Positions 1 to 6,596 of a stretch of 9,948 nt of DNA are shown in pieces (the stretch's first letter is position 1; every line of letters begins with the position of its first letter). Origin of the DNA: Ruminococcaceae bacterium UBA1691 (GTDB lineage Bacteria; Bacillota; Clostridia; Oscillospirales; Acutalibacteraceae). The position numbers and the translations under genes are program-made. The stretch lies in assembly GCA_002320555.1 (NCBI GenBank), contig DCJV01000008.1, positions 1-9,948 on the forward strand, read 5' to 3'. Below the pieces are notes generated by a model. It made no database searches. It was not told where the DNA came from and saw nothing but the letters and a program-made list of their open reading frames with translations.

Positions 1-186
1 ACACATCATTGACAAACCCACATTGCTGTAAAAAAGCGGACGCCGCCCTCCAAAAACGGAGCGCGGCATCAAATATAAAAACTTATGACGAACGCAGCGA
101 GTGATAAAACAAAGGCCGTTTCTCCCACATTAATCAAAGGAATTCACACAGCTTGATCACGCAAAGAAGCTAGCGGCTATTTTTTT
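1..186 (+). other. Non-coding left edge; possible 3' end of a plus-strand structured RNA
   Basis: No credible coding frame is present. On the plus strand a small stem (GCTT at 151-154 with AAGC at 167-170) and a GCGGC segment (173-177) lead into a run of seven T at 180-186. GCGGC at 173-177 could alternatively pair with GCCGC at 42-46, which also pairs locally with 63-67. This could be the 3' portion of a structured RNA starting left of the window, or only intergenic DNA converging on yfbR. I cannot assign it to a known RNA family. Confidence 0.2.
30..67 (-). terminator. Probable minus-strand terminator downstream of yfbR
   Basis: An inverted repeat (arms 42-51 and 58-67, loop 52-57) forms a 10-position GC-rich stem with one C/C mismatch. 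Read on the minus strand it is followed, after six bases, by six T residues (complement of A30-A35). It lies about 120 bp beyond the yfbR stop, so it plausibly ends the pyk-yfbR transcript. The gap between stem and T-run makes it a less than ideal intrinsic terminator. Confidence 0.5.
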
Positions 187-766
187 ATTCCAGATCATCC
201 AGCGTCAGCGCATAGCCCGGAAGAAACTCTTTCAGAAAGCATTCCGCCTCCGGCAGCTCCATCGCATGGACGGCCTGCAACAAAGCGCCCTTTGCACGGC
301 TAAATTCCCGGTTGCCGGCCTTTTCCTCCTCCATGCACTTTGCAAGAGCGCTGATCTTATCCGCCGCCTTGACGAGCGTCCAGAGCTGCGCGTCCTCCTC
401 CTTTGGAAAGAAAAAGGCCTCATAGTCCGGGCGCATATCCTCTGGCAGCATTTTTACGAGCCGTGCGCAGGCGGAGTCCTCGACCGCCCTGTAAGCCGCG
501 CGAATCTCAGGACTGTGATATTTGACAGGCGTGGGCAAATCGCCGGTGAGCGTCTCCGGCAAGTCGTGATAAAGCCCCAGAAGCGCAGCTCGGGCGGCAT
601 CCGCCCGCCCGCCGAAGCGCCGGTTGCGCAGCACTGCGAGCGCGTGCGCGATGACGGCGACCTCGTGGGCATGCTCTGTGATATTCTCCTGTTGCGTGTT
701 GCGCATAAGCGCCCAGCGGTCGATATATTTCATGCGGGAAACCATGGCGAAAAAATGACAGGCCAT
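185..766 (-). CDS. yfbR: 5'-deoxynucleotidase, YfbR-type HD-domain phosphohydrolase
   Basis: This 193-residue protein resembles E. coli YfbR almost end to end. YfbR is a cytoplasmic, divalent-metal-dependent enzyme that dephosphorylates 2'-deoxynucleoside 5'-monophosphates and helps balance dNTP pools. The HD-domain metal ligands are visible as H32, H67-D68 and D136. R17-W18 align with the E. coli R18-W19 pair that recognises the deoxyribose 5'-phosphate, and E71 aligns with the catalytic E72. The block LTGDLPTPVKY (73-83) is almost identical to the E. coli protein. The start is fixed by AAGGAGG (complement of 776-782) nine bases before the ATG. The gene follows pyk on the same strand with 49 bp and no terminator between them, so the two are probably co-transcribed. 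Length is normal for the family and no damage is seen. The enzymatic assignment comes from homology. Confidence 0.9.
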   Translation of the reverse strand: MACHFFAMVSRMKYIDRWALMRNTQQENITEHAHEVAVIAHALAVLRNRRFGGRADAARAALLGLYHDLPETLTGDLPTPVKYHSPEIRAAYRAVEDSACARLVKMLPEDMRPDYEAFFFPKEEDAQLWTLVKAADKISALAKCMEEEKAGNREFSRAKGALLQAVHAMELPEAECFLKEFLPGYALTLDDLE

Positions 767-815
767 CGGAGTGCGCCTCCTTGCGAATGATGGAAACGAA
801 AGCAGCGGAAACGGG

Positions 816-2567
816 TTATTGCGCTGCGTTGCTGCTGAGCACCACGCCGCGCTCCGCGTCGAGCGTGACTACCGCGCCGGTACGCAGGACGTGTGTCGCA
901 TTCTGCGCGCCGATGATGACGGGAATATCAAGGCTCAGGCCCACAATCGCCGCATGGGAATTCATCCCGTCCTGCTGCGTGATGATGCCACCTGCGCGCT
1001 TGAGCAGCGGGAGCATATCATTGGTCGTTTGGTCGATGACGAGAATGTCCCCATCGCGAAATTCCGTCTGCGCCTGCCGCGCGGTCTCACAGACGCACAG
1101 ACGCGCGCAGATCTTCTTCTTCGTTACACTGCGGCCGGTGGCCAGAATATGGCCGACGACCTGAACCTTCATCATATTGGTTGTGCCGGAAATGCCGAGC
1201 GGCACGCCCGCTGTAATGGCGACCAGCTCGCCGCTTTTAACGAGACCCGCATATTCGGCGGAATCGACGGCGTGATGAAACAGATCGTCCGTGGACGCTT
1301 TTTCCTCGATCAGCAGGGGCGTAACGCCCCACGAGAGATTCAGCTGGCGACAGACGCGCGCGTCCATGCTGAAGCCGATGATCGGGCAGTTCGGGCGAAA
1401 TTTGGAGATCATTCGCGCCGTTTTACCGGATTTTGTCACAGTGATAATCGCCGCTGCACCGAGGTCGTGCGCCGTGGTACAGGTGGCGTGGGAGATGGCT
1501 GTGGTGACATCAGGATTCGTATCCACCTCTCGCAGCTTAAAGCGCTTGATATAGTCGATATCCTGCTCCGTGCGCTCCGCGATGCGAGCCATTGTACGCA
1601 CCGCCTCCACAGGATACTGTCCCGCGGCAGTTTCGCCGGAGAGCATGATCGCGCTCGTGCCGTCGTAGATCGCATTGGCAACGTCCGTTGCCTCCGCACG
1701 GGTCGGCCGGGGATTTTTGATCATGGATTCGAGCATCTGCGTGGCGGTGATGACCTGCTTGCCTGCGTTATAGACCTTTTTAATGATCATTTTCTGCAGA
1801 ACCGGTACCTCCTCGAGCGGGATTTCCACGCCCATATCGCCGCGGGCAACCATAATACCGTCCGACACGCGCAGAATTTGGTCAATGTTTTCAACGCCCT
1901 CCTGATTCTCAATCTTTGAGATAATATTAACGCCATGGCAGTGGTATTCATCAAAAATTTTCCGGATTTCGAGCACGTCGTCGGACGTGCGGACAAAGGA
2001 GGCAGCGATAAAATCAAAACCGTTCTGAATGCCGAAGATGATATCCTCCCGGTCGCGCTCGCTGATAAAGGGCATGGAGAGATGGACGTTCGGAACGTTT
2101 ACACCCTTATTATTGGAGATAAAGCCATCATTCTGCACACGGCAGACAATGTCTCCGTCACAGATGCTGTGGACGGTAAGCTCGATGAGTCCGTCATCGA
2201 GCAAAATGGTGGAGCCCTCCCGCACGTCGCTCGCAAGCTCCGGGAAGCTGATCGAGGCCTGTGTTTCATCTCCCTCGATGGGCTTTGCGCGCAGGGTAAA
2301 GGCGGTTCCTTTCTTCAGCAGAACTTTGCCGTTTTTAAAGGTGCCGAGGCGGATTTCCGGGCCTTTGGTATCGAGCATGGTGGCAACGGGAAGATCCAGC
2401 TCCTCCCGCAGGCAAATGATCCGATCTAGCATCTTTTTATGCATTTCATGGGTCCCATGCGAGAAATTAAATCGGGCGACAGCCATGCCAGCGCGGATCA
2501 TCTCCCGAAGAACCTCGTCGTCTTCTGTGGCGGGCCCCATGGTACAGACAATTTTGGTCTTTCTCAT
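816..2567 (-). CDS. pyk: Pyruvate kinase with C-terminal PEP-utiliser domain
   Basis: This 583-residue glycolytic enzyme transfers phosphate from phosphoenolpyruvate to ADP, giving pyruvate and ATP. The barrel begins MRKTKIVCTMGP. It carries R32 (ARFNFSHG), the DTKGPEIR loop (66-73), the active-site signature with K218 and E220 (IISKIENQEG), D244 (ARGDMG), T276 and the SGETAAG segment (310-316). Glu71 in the KGPEIR loop is the residue associated with K+-dependent enzymes, so K+ dependence is inferred. The allosteric-type C domain covers about 355-480. An extra swivelling PEP-utiliser-like domain (about 505-583, SHAA at 537-540) matches the long Bacillus/Geobacillus form; its role in pyruvate kinase is structural or unclear. 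I chose the ATG at 2567 because AAAAGGAG sits about nine bases before it. An in-frame ATG nine bases upstream (2576) directly abuts that site and would be too close. Confidence 0.97.
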   Translation of the reverse strand: MRKTKIVCTMGPATEDDEVLREMIRAGMAVARFNFSHGTHEMHKKMLDRIICLREELDLPVATMLDTKGPEIRLGTFKNGKVLLKKGTAFTLRAKPIEGDETQASISFPELASDVREGSTILLDDGLIELTVHSICDGDIVCRVQNDGFISNNKGVNVPNVHLSMPFISERDREDIIFGIQNGFDFIAASFVRTSDDVLEIRKIFDEYHCHGVNIISKIENQEGVENIDQILRVSDGIMVARGDMGVEIPLEEVPVLQKMIIKKVYNAGKQVITATQMLESMIKNPRPTRAEATDVANAIYDGTSAIMLSGETAAGQYPVEAVRTMARIAERTEQDIDYIKRFKLREVDTNPDVTTAISHATCTTAHDLGAAAIITVTKSGKTARMISKFRPNCPIIGFSMDARVCRQLNLSWGVTPLLIEEKASTDDLFHHAVDSAEYAGLVKSGELVAITAGVPLGISGTTNMMKVQVVGHILATGRSVTKKKICARLCVCETARQAQTEFRDGDILVIDQTTNDMLPLLKRAGGIITQQDGMNSHAAIVGLSLDIPVIIGAQNATHVLRTGAVVTLDAERGVVLSSNAAQ

Positions 2568-2637
2568 CAAGAACATCTCCTTTTCAGTAGGAAGCGGCCC
2601 CCCTTGGGTGGGCGCATCCGACAGGAAGAAAAAAGAT

Positions 2638-2811
2638 TCAACTCTTTCCCCATGATAAGTTTAGCACACAGCAGGCACTCTTCACAAGGAGTAGAATTCC
2701 CAAAAGCAGGGCTCCAATCCCTCCTTTTTTTGTGGGCGATTGCTCCTGGGCGAACAGGATAAAAATAATCGTGGGTTTGTTTGTTATGTGACCTTTCCAT
2801 GTCACTGACAT
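2638..2811 (-). CDS. Doubtful small hydrophobic ORF upstream of pyk
   Basis: A 57-codon frame starts at an ATG inside the palindrome, with GAGAGG about eight bases upstream. It ends with a hydrophobic stretch (residues about 33-49, GALLLGILLLV then a Cys pair) followed by a short polar tail. It could encode a small membrane protein or be fortuitous. Reasons for doubt: the ribosome binding site is weak, the ORF spans the likely pyk promoter, and the N-terminal half has no recognisable features. Confidence 0.15.
   Translation of the reverse strand: MSVTWKGHITNKPTIIFILFAQEQSPTKKGGIGALLLGILLLVKSACCVLNLSWGKS
2658..2687 (-). promoter_or_regulatory. Candidate promoter for pyk-yfbR
   Basis: Read on the minus strand, TTGTGA (complement of 2682-2687) is followed after 18 bases by TAAACT (complement of 2658-2663). 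The -10 is preceded by TGC, an extended -10 element. Transcription would start near 2650, giving a leader of about 80 bases. The -35 and -10 are each imperfect; the assignment rests on position and the extended -10. Confidence 0.4.
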
Positions 2812-2812
2812 G
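2798..2812. promoter_or_regulatory. Perfect palindrome, possible operator
   Basis: CATGTCA and TGACATG flank a single central C, giving perfect 7-bp arms. Further TGACC-like half-sites flank it (GTGACC near 2788-2793 and ATGACC at 2815-2820). Such spacing suits a dimeric repressor or activator. It lies about 110 bp upstream of the candidate pyk -35, so its target is uncertain. Confidence 0.3.
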
Positions 2813-2848
2813 CCATGACCTCTCGTATCGATCCATCCTGTAACGTAA

Positions 2849-2891
2849 TAAAAAAAACATCCGCCGCACAACAGTGTGTTGTGCGGCGGAT
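2849..2891 (-). terminator. Strong intrinsic terminator of the G5/3D-domain gene
   Basis: The arms 2859-2873 and 2877-2891 are perfectly complementary over 15 bp, with a GTG loop. On the minus strand the stem is followed by one G and eight T residues (complement of A2850-A2857). It begins 38 bp after the stop of the 3D-domain gene, so it separates that gene from pyk. Confidence 0.93.
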
Positions 2892-2929
2892 AGCCATCCC
2901 TTTTGCTCGGTGATTTTAGGAAAAGAGAA

Positions 2930-4177
2930 TTACAGAACGTAGATTCGTACCTGTCTTGCGCCCCAGCGGCAGGCTTCCTCATACGAATGCATATACAGGT
3001 CGACGGTGAACGTCTTCTGCTGCACGAAGCCGCCGGTGTCTGCCGCGATCGCATAACCGTAGACATATTTGCCGTCGCTCGATACGATCCACATTTCCGT
3101 CCCGTAGGGGAATTGCTTGGGGTCTACTGCGATGTGCCCCGGCATGGGTTTGCGCCCGGAAGCGGTGCCCCAGCCGCCGGAATAAGCGGCCGCCTTGCCA
3201 TCGACAATTTTCTTGTACTTGGTCGGTACGCCGTTTTGATCGAGCTTCACATAGGAGGGAACCTTCAGATCGGAAATCGGCGTTAGACCATTTTTCAGCT
3301 TGATTTTGGTAACGCGGCGAAGCGTGCCGACGAGCGTTTTCTGGTCAACCGCTTCCTTAAGGACCTTTTCGGAGTCAACTGTGGTTTTCACAAGCTTGCC
3401 GTTGACATAGCGATCCTTGTAGGTGACCTCCTTCTCGCCGTTTTCGCCCTTTTGCACGACTTTGCGTTGATCCGTGTACATGGAGACGCTCTTCTCTGTG
3501 ATCTTTTCAAAGGCGATCGTCTCCGTTTGCGTGCGCAGTTGATACTCCACACGGTCCACACGGATCTGCATGCCCTCGGTTACGGGCTGATCTTTTGCGG
3601 GTGTGCTCTCATCGTCTTTGTCCATGGAAACGCCCGCCGCACGGATTGCCTCTTCCACAGTACCGCCGACCACTTCGATTTCAGTGGTCTTGCCGTCCGC
3701 CGTCACCTTGACCGGAAAAGCGACCTGTACGCAGATGGACATGCCTTCTTTAAGCGGCGTATCCTTGGAGAAATTGAGAACATCAGATTTTTTCAGGGTC
3801 ATTCCGGATTTTGCAACAGCATCCGCTACCGTCCCCGCCGCCACGATTGATTTGGTAAACGCTTCGCCGTCGCTGACGGTCACGTTTTTGGCGCGGTAAA
3901 TGGTAATCGTGCTGTCCTCGCCGCTGGTGAAACCGGAAAGATCAACTTTGTCGTCGGCCCCGACTTTCACTTCGGCCTGTTCCAGAATAGCGTTTGCGTC
4001 ACTGCGCGTTGTAATCACCGAGCGCACCTGGCCGTCGTCTACAACGGTAACCGTGTAGGTGGCGGTAGCGGCGGCAAATACGGTCCCTGCGCAGAACACT
4101 GCAAGCAAAACGGTTGCAATGATTCTGGAGCGGATGGAACGTGCATATGCCGCGAGCTCCTTACATTTGTCAATCAT
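2930..4177 (-). CDS. Cell-wall protein with ubiquitin-like DUF348 repeats, G5 domain and C-terminal 3D domain
   Basis: This 415-residue envelope protein is of the YabE/Rpf-like type, predicted to act on or bind peptidoglycan outside the membrane. A single hydrophobic segment (about 18-37) follows a basic N-terminus, acting as signal anchor or uncleaved signal peptide. Three DUF348-like segments lie at about 41-84, 97-146 and 155-202. A G5 domain covers about 207-288 and the 3D domain about 329-415. The three aspartates that name the 3D domain are D352 (IAVDP), D380 (AADTGG) and D393 (TVDLY), in an MltA-like double-psi barrel fold, suggesting a lytic transglycosylase-type wall hydrolase. The ATG at 4177 has AAAGGAG seven bases upstream. 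It is a single-gene unit with its own consensus promoter and strong terminator. The substrate is inferred from family, not visible in sequence. Confidence 0.9.
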   Translation of the reverse strand: MIDKCKELAAYARSIRSRIIATVLLAVFCAGTVFAAATATYTVTVVDDGQVRSVITTRSDANAILEQAEVKVGADDKVDLSGFTSGEDSTITIYRAKNVTVSDGEAFTKSIVAAGTVADAVAKSGMTLKKSDVLNFSKDTPLKEGMSICVQVAFPVKVTADGKTTEIEVVGGTVEEAIRAAGVSMDKDDESTPAKDQPVTEGMQIRVDRVEYQLRTQTETIAFEKITEKSVSMYTDQRKVVQKGENGEKEVTYKDRYVNGKLVKTTVDSEKVLKEAVDQKTLVGTLRRVTKIKLKNGLTPISDLKVPSYVKLDQNGVPTKYKKIVDGKAAAYSGGWGTASGRKPMPGHIAVDPKQFPYGTEMWIVSSDGKYVYGYAIAADTGGFVQQKTFTVDLYMHSYEEACRWGARQVRIYVL

Positions 4178-4261
4178 TCAATTGCTCCTTTACTGACCGG
4201 AAATCATTCCTTGAACGAATAATAAAAACCCGGCTTCGTATTCTCGCTTGTGACGCTGAAC

Positions 4262-4290
4262 ATTATATGCATCTGATTGTGGAATGTCAA
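4262..4290 (-). promoter_or_regulatory. Full-consensus housekeeping promoter for the G5/3D-domain gene
   Basis: On the minus strand TTGACA (complement of 4285-4290) and TATAAT (complement of 4262-4267) are separated by exactly 17 bases, a perfect match to the vegetative sigma consensus. Transcription would start near 4255, giving a leader of about 78 bases. A second TTGACA (complement of 4295-4300) lies ten bases further upstream but has no matching -10. Confidence 0.9.
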
Positions 4291-4434
4291 ATTCTTGTCA
4301 AGTCCAATTTTGTATATTGTGCACAATCTGATTTTTAAAAATATTTCTAAATTCTCTGAAAAAACCTTAAAAAGCCAATTTTTTAAGCTTTTACTTGAAA
4401 GAAAAATTCAGGTTTTTTGTAAGAATTCGAAAAA

Positions 4435-4461
4435 GTTACAAACGGTTACAAACGAGTAACA
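4435..4461 (-). promoter_or_regulatory. WalR-like TGTAAC repeat cluster upstream of the 3D-domain gene
   Basis: Read on the minus strand there are three half-sites. TGTTAC (complement of 4456-4461) is followed after five bases by TGTAAC (4445-4450), then after four bases by TGTAAC (4435-4440). The first pair fits the known WalR (YycF) box TGTWAH-N5-TGTWAH exactly. On the plus strand the last two units form an exact 10-bp tandem repeat, GTTACAAACG twice (4435-4454). It lies about 145 bp upstream of the identified -35, far for a classical activator site, so an additional promoter or another role is possible. Confidence 0.4.
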
Positions 4462-4507
4462 AAACGTTAAAAAATACGTGTTTTCAATAGAAATCGAACC
4501 GTTTCGC

Positions 4508-4568
4508 GCCTTCTCAAGCGAAGGCCAGATCGTGAAGAAAGCTGTTTACACGATCTACATTGATCTGG
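4508..4568 (+). other. Overlapping, partly exclusive hairpins upstream of lepA
   Basis: GCCTTC (4508-4513) pairs with GAAGGC (4520-4525). AGATCGTG (4527-4534) pairs perfectly with CACGATCT (4549-4556), while CCAGATC (4525-4531) can instead pair with GATCTGG (4562-4568). The last two structures cannot form together. They are about 190 bp upstream of the lepA start. They could be RNA switches in a long leader or DNA-level inverted repeats. No known riboswitch core was recognised. Confidence 0.3.
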
Positions 4569-4639
4569 ACGGAAAGAAAATGGAAAGTATACTCCCTGGG
4601 GTGCTGTTTTTTTGCAATTTGAAGGGGTGAAAAAGGAAT

Positions 4640-4741
4640 ATGAATATATTTAATATAGTATACAGCCCTGCCCAGCTTTCCCTTTGTGTGCAAAAAGCTT
4701 GCGAAATACCTGCCCGCTGTGGTAAGATGAATGAAATATGA
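4640..4741 (+). CDS. Doubtful 33-codon ORF immediately upstream of lepA
   Basis: An ATG at 4640 preceded by AAAAAGGA opens a 33-residue frame that stops at 4741, just before the lepA ribosome binding site. The spacing of the putative site to the ATG is only two to three bases, and the frame spans the best lepA promoter candidate. No domain or leader-peptide pattern (such as a codon run) is visible. Listed only because of its position. Confidence 0.12.
   Translation: MNIFNIVYSPAQLSLCVQKACEIPARCGKMNEI
4699..4728 (+). promoter_or_regulatory. Candidate lepA promoter
   Basis: TTGCGA (4699-4704) and TAAGAT (4723-4728) are 18 bases apart, and TGG precedes the -10, making an extended -10 element. 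The start site would be near 4735, leaving a short leader with GAGGTG (4745-4750) as ribosome binding site. Likely drives lepA and the two downstream surface-protein genes. Confidence 0.5.
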
Positions 4742-4757
4742 TATGAGGTGATGGGGC

Positions 4758-6569
4758 TTGCCCGCTTCAAAGGATTACATCCGGAATTTTTGTATCATTG
4801 CACACATTGATCACGGGAAATCAACACTGGCCGACCGGCTGCTTGAACTGACGCAGTCGGTTGCAAAGCGCGATATGACGGAGCAGCTGCTGGATAACAT
4901 GGACCTGGAGCGCGAGCGCGGAATCACCATTAAGGCGCATGCCGTCAAGCTCGACTATACCGCGCAGGATGGGCAGACATATGAGCTGAACCTCATCGAT
5001 ACGCCCGGCCATGTGGATTTTAATTATGAGGTCTCCCGCTCTCTGGCTGCTTGCGAGGGCGCGGTGCTCATCATCGATGCGTCACAGGGCATTGAGGCCC
5101 AGACGCTGGCGAATACCTATCTTGCGCTGGATCACGATCTGGAGCTTGTCCCGGTCATCAATAAAATTGATCTGCCCGCCGCGGAGCCAGAGCGTGTGGC
5201 GCAGGAGGTGGAGGATGTCATCGGGCTTCCATGTATGGATGCGCCGCGCGTTTCCGCCAAAACCGGCGAGAATGTGGAGCAGGTGCTCGAACGCATCGTG
5301 CAGGATATCCCCGCCCCGCAGGGCGACGACAGCCTTCCTCTGCGCGCGTTGGTGTTCGATTCGGTTTATGACAGCTACCGCGGCGTTATCGTTTACGTCC
5401 GGCTGATGGACGGCACCATCAAGGCGGGGGATACGATGCGCTTTATGTCCACAGGCGCGGAGTTCACCGTCGTCGAGGTAGGCTATATGCGCGCGACGGC
5501 GATGGAGCCCGCCGCATGCCTGTGCGCTGGCGAGGTTGGCTATATTACCGCTTCCATCAAGACGGTCCGGGACGCACAGGTTGGCGATACCGTCACGCTG
5601 GCGGATAGTCCGGCTGCCGGGAGCCTGCCCGGATACCGCAAAGTAAATCCCATGGTTTTCTGCGGCGTGTACCCGGCGGACGGTGCGGACTATGAGAATC
5701 TGCGCGACGCACTGGAAAAGCTGCAGCTCAATGACGCCTCCCTCTCCTATGAGCCGGAAACCTCCGGCGCACTGGGCTTCGGCTTTCGGTGCGGCTTTCT
5801 GGGCCTTTTGCATCTGGAGATCATCCAGGAGCGGCTGGAGCGCGAATACGATCTCGATCTAGTGACCACGATCCCGAGCGTCGTCTATCGGATTCATATG
5901 ACGGATGGCGAATGCATTGAAGTCGACAATCCCACCCATTACCCAGACCCCGCGCGTATTGATTACTGTGAGGAGCCGATGACGAACGCGCATATCTATG
6001 CGCCCTCCGACTATGTCGGCGCGATTATGGAGCTCTGCCAGGACCGCCGCGGCGTTTTTCAGGATATGACATATCTGGCCGCCGACCGTGTGGATATCCA
6101 TTACGAGCTTCCGCTCAATGAGATTATTTACGATTTCTTCGATGCGCTCAAATCCCGCACGCGGGGTTATGCGTCCTTTGACTATGAAATTTCTGAATAC
6201 CGGCGGTCCGATCTTGTGAAGCTGGACGTTCTTTTAAACGGCGACGTGATCGACGCCCTGTCTTTTATCATTCATTCCGACAAGGCGTATGCGCGCGCGC
6301 GCCGGATCGCAGAGAAGCTCAAGGAGAATATTCCGCGCCAGATGTTTGAGATTCCCATCCAGGTGGGCATCGGTGGGAAAATCATCGCGCGAGAGACGGT
6401 CAAGGCCATGCGCAAGGACGTTTTGGCCAAGTGCTACGGAGGCGACATCACCCGCAAGAAAAAGCTCTTGGAAAAGCAGAAGGAAGGCAAAAAGCGTATG
6501 CGACATTTTGGCACGGTCGAAGTGCCGCAGGAGGCATTTATGGCTGTGCTCAAGCTCGACGAGGACTGA
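4758..6569 (+). CDS. lepA: Elongation factor 4 (LepA), ribosome-associated GTPase
   Basis: This 603-residue translational GTPase is close to the usual length of about 600. LepA binds the ribosome and has been linked to back-translocation and to initiation or 30S assembly. G-motifs are intact: AHIDHGKST (15-23), the switch-I RGIT segment (54-57), DTPGH (81-85), NKID (135-138) and SAKTG (166-170). Domain II, the EF-G-like domains and the LepA-specific C-terminal domain follow, with the basic tail [15 protein letters not shown] near the end. The start is a TTG at 4758. GAGGTG (4745-4750) lies seven bases before it, and the protein from there aligns with the family N-terminus. The nearby ATG at 4751 is in another frame. 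In many Firmicutes hemW and heat-shock genes follow lepA; here two surface-protein genes follow after 27 bp. Confidence 0.97.
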   Translation: MPASKDYIRNFCIIAHIDHGKSTLADRLLELTQSVAKRDMTEQLLDNMDLERERGITIKAHAVKLDYTAQDGQTYELNLIDTPGHVDFNYEVSRSLAACEGAVLIIDASQGIEAQTLANTYLALDHDLELVPVINKIDLPAAEPERVAQEVEDVIGLPCMDAPRVSAKTGENVEQVLERIVQDIPAPQGDDSLPLRALVFDSVYDSYRGVIVYVRLMDGTIKAGDTMRFMSTGAEFTVVEVGYMRATAMEPAACLCAGEVGYITASIKTVRDAQVGDTVTLADSPAAGSLPGYRKVNPMVFCGVYPADGADYENLRDALEKLQLNDASLSYEPETSGALGFGFRCGFLGLLHLEIIQERLEREYDLDLVTTIPSVVYRIHMTDGECIEVDNPTHYPDPARIDYCEEPMTNAHIYAPSDYVGAIMELCQDRRGVFQDMTYLAADRVDIHYELPLNEIIYDFFDALKSRTRGYASFDYEISEYRRSDLVKLDVLLNGDVIDALSFIIHSDKAYARARRIAEKLKENIPRQMFEIPIQVGIGGKIIARETVKAMRKDVLAKCYGGDITRKKKLLEKQKEGKKRMRHFGTVEVPQEAFMAVLKLDED

Positions 6570-6596
6570 TTTCCGGTCCGGAAAGGCGGTTTTATC

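Larger units (their letters stand above)
2568..2849 (-). other. pyk leader and upstream region
   Basis: This stretch separates the pyk start from the terminator of the 3D-domain gene. It holds a candidate promoter (2658-2687), a perfect 7-bp-arm palindrome (2798-2812) and a doubtful 57-codon ORF (2638-2811). A short C/G-run hairpin (about 2597-2613, arms GCCC and GGGC) lies about 20 bases upstream of the pyk ribosome binding site on the transcript. The hairpin has no T-run, so it is not a terminator. No recognised riboswitch was seen. Confidence 0.6.
4178..4757. other. AT-rich divergent intergenic region between the 3D-domain gene and lepA
   Basis: About 580 bp without a convincing gene. From left to right it contains the consensus minus-strand promoter (4262-4290), a very AT-rich block (about 4300-4430), a TGTAAC-type repeat cluster (4435-4461), overlapping hairpins (4508-4568), a doubtful 33-codon ORF (4640-4741) and the candidate lepA promoter (4699-4728). 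The length is generous for two simple promoters and suggests regulation. Confidence 0.7.

Noticed and set aside
266..790. 174-codon plus-strand frame over yfbR
   Set aside because: It is antisense to a gene that aligns with YfbR over its full length including catalytic residues.
771..1919. Long open frame of 382 codons on the plus strand
   Set aside because: It is antisense to pyruvate kinase, whose every family motif is intact; the translation is Arg/His-rich and resembles no known protein.
4277..4459. 60-codon frame in the AT-rich intergenic block
   Set aside because: It has a TTG start with no ribosome binding site, Lys/Phe/Leu-rich composition expected of AT-rich DNA, and overlaps the consensus minus-strand promoter.
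4435..4470. TGTAAC repeats considered as a CRISPR or iteron array
   Set aside because: There are only three short units with four- to five-base spacing; no CRISPR-sized repeats or spacers, and no replication gene nearby.
5082..5813. 243-codon minus-strand frame inside lepA
   Set aside because: It is a shadow of the GC-rich lepA reading frame with no domain and no ribosome binding site.
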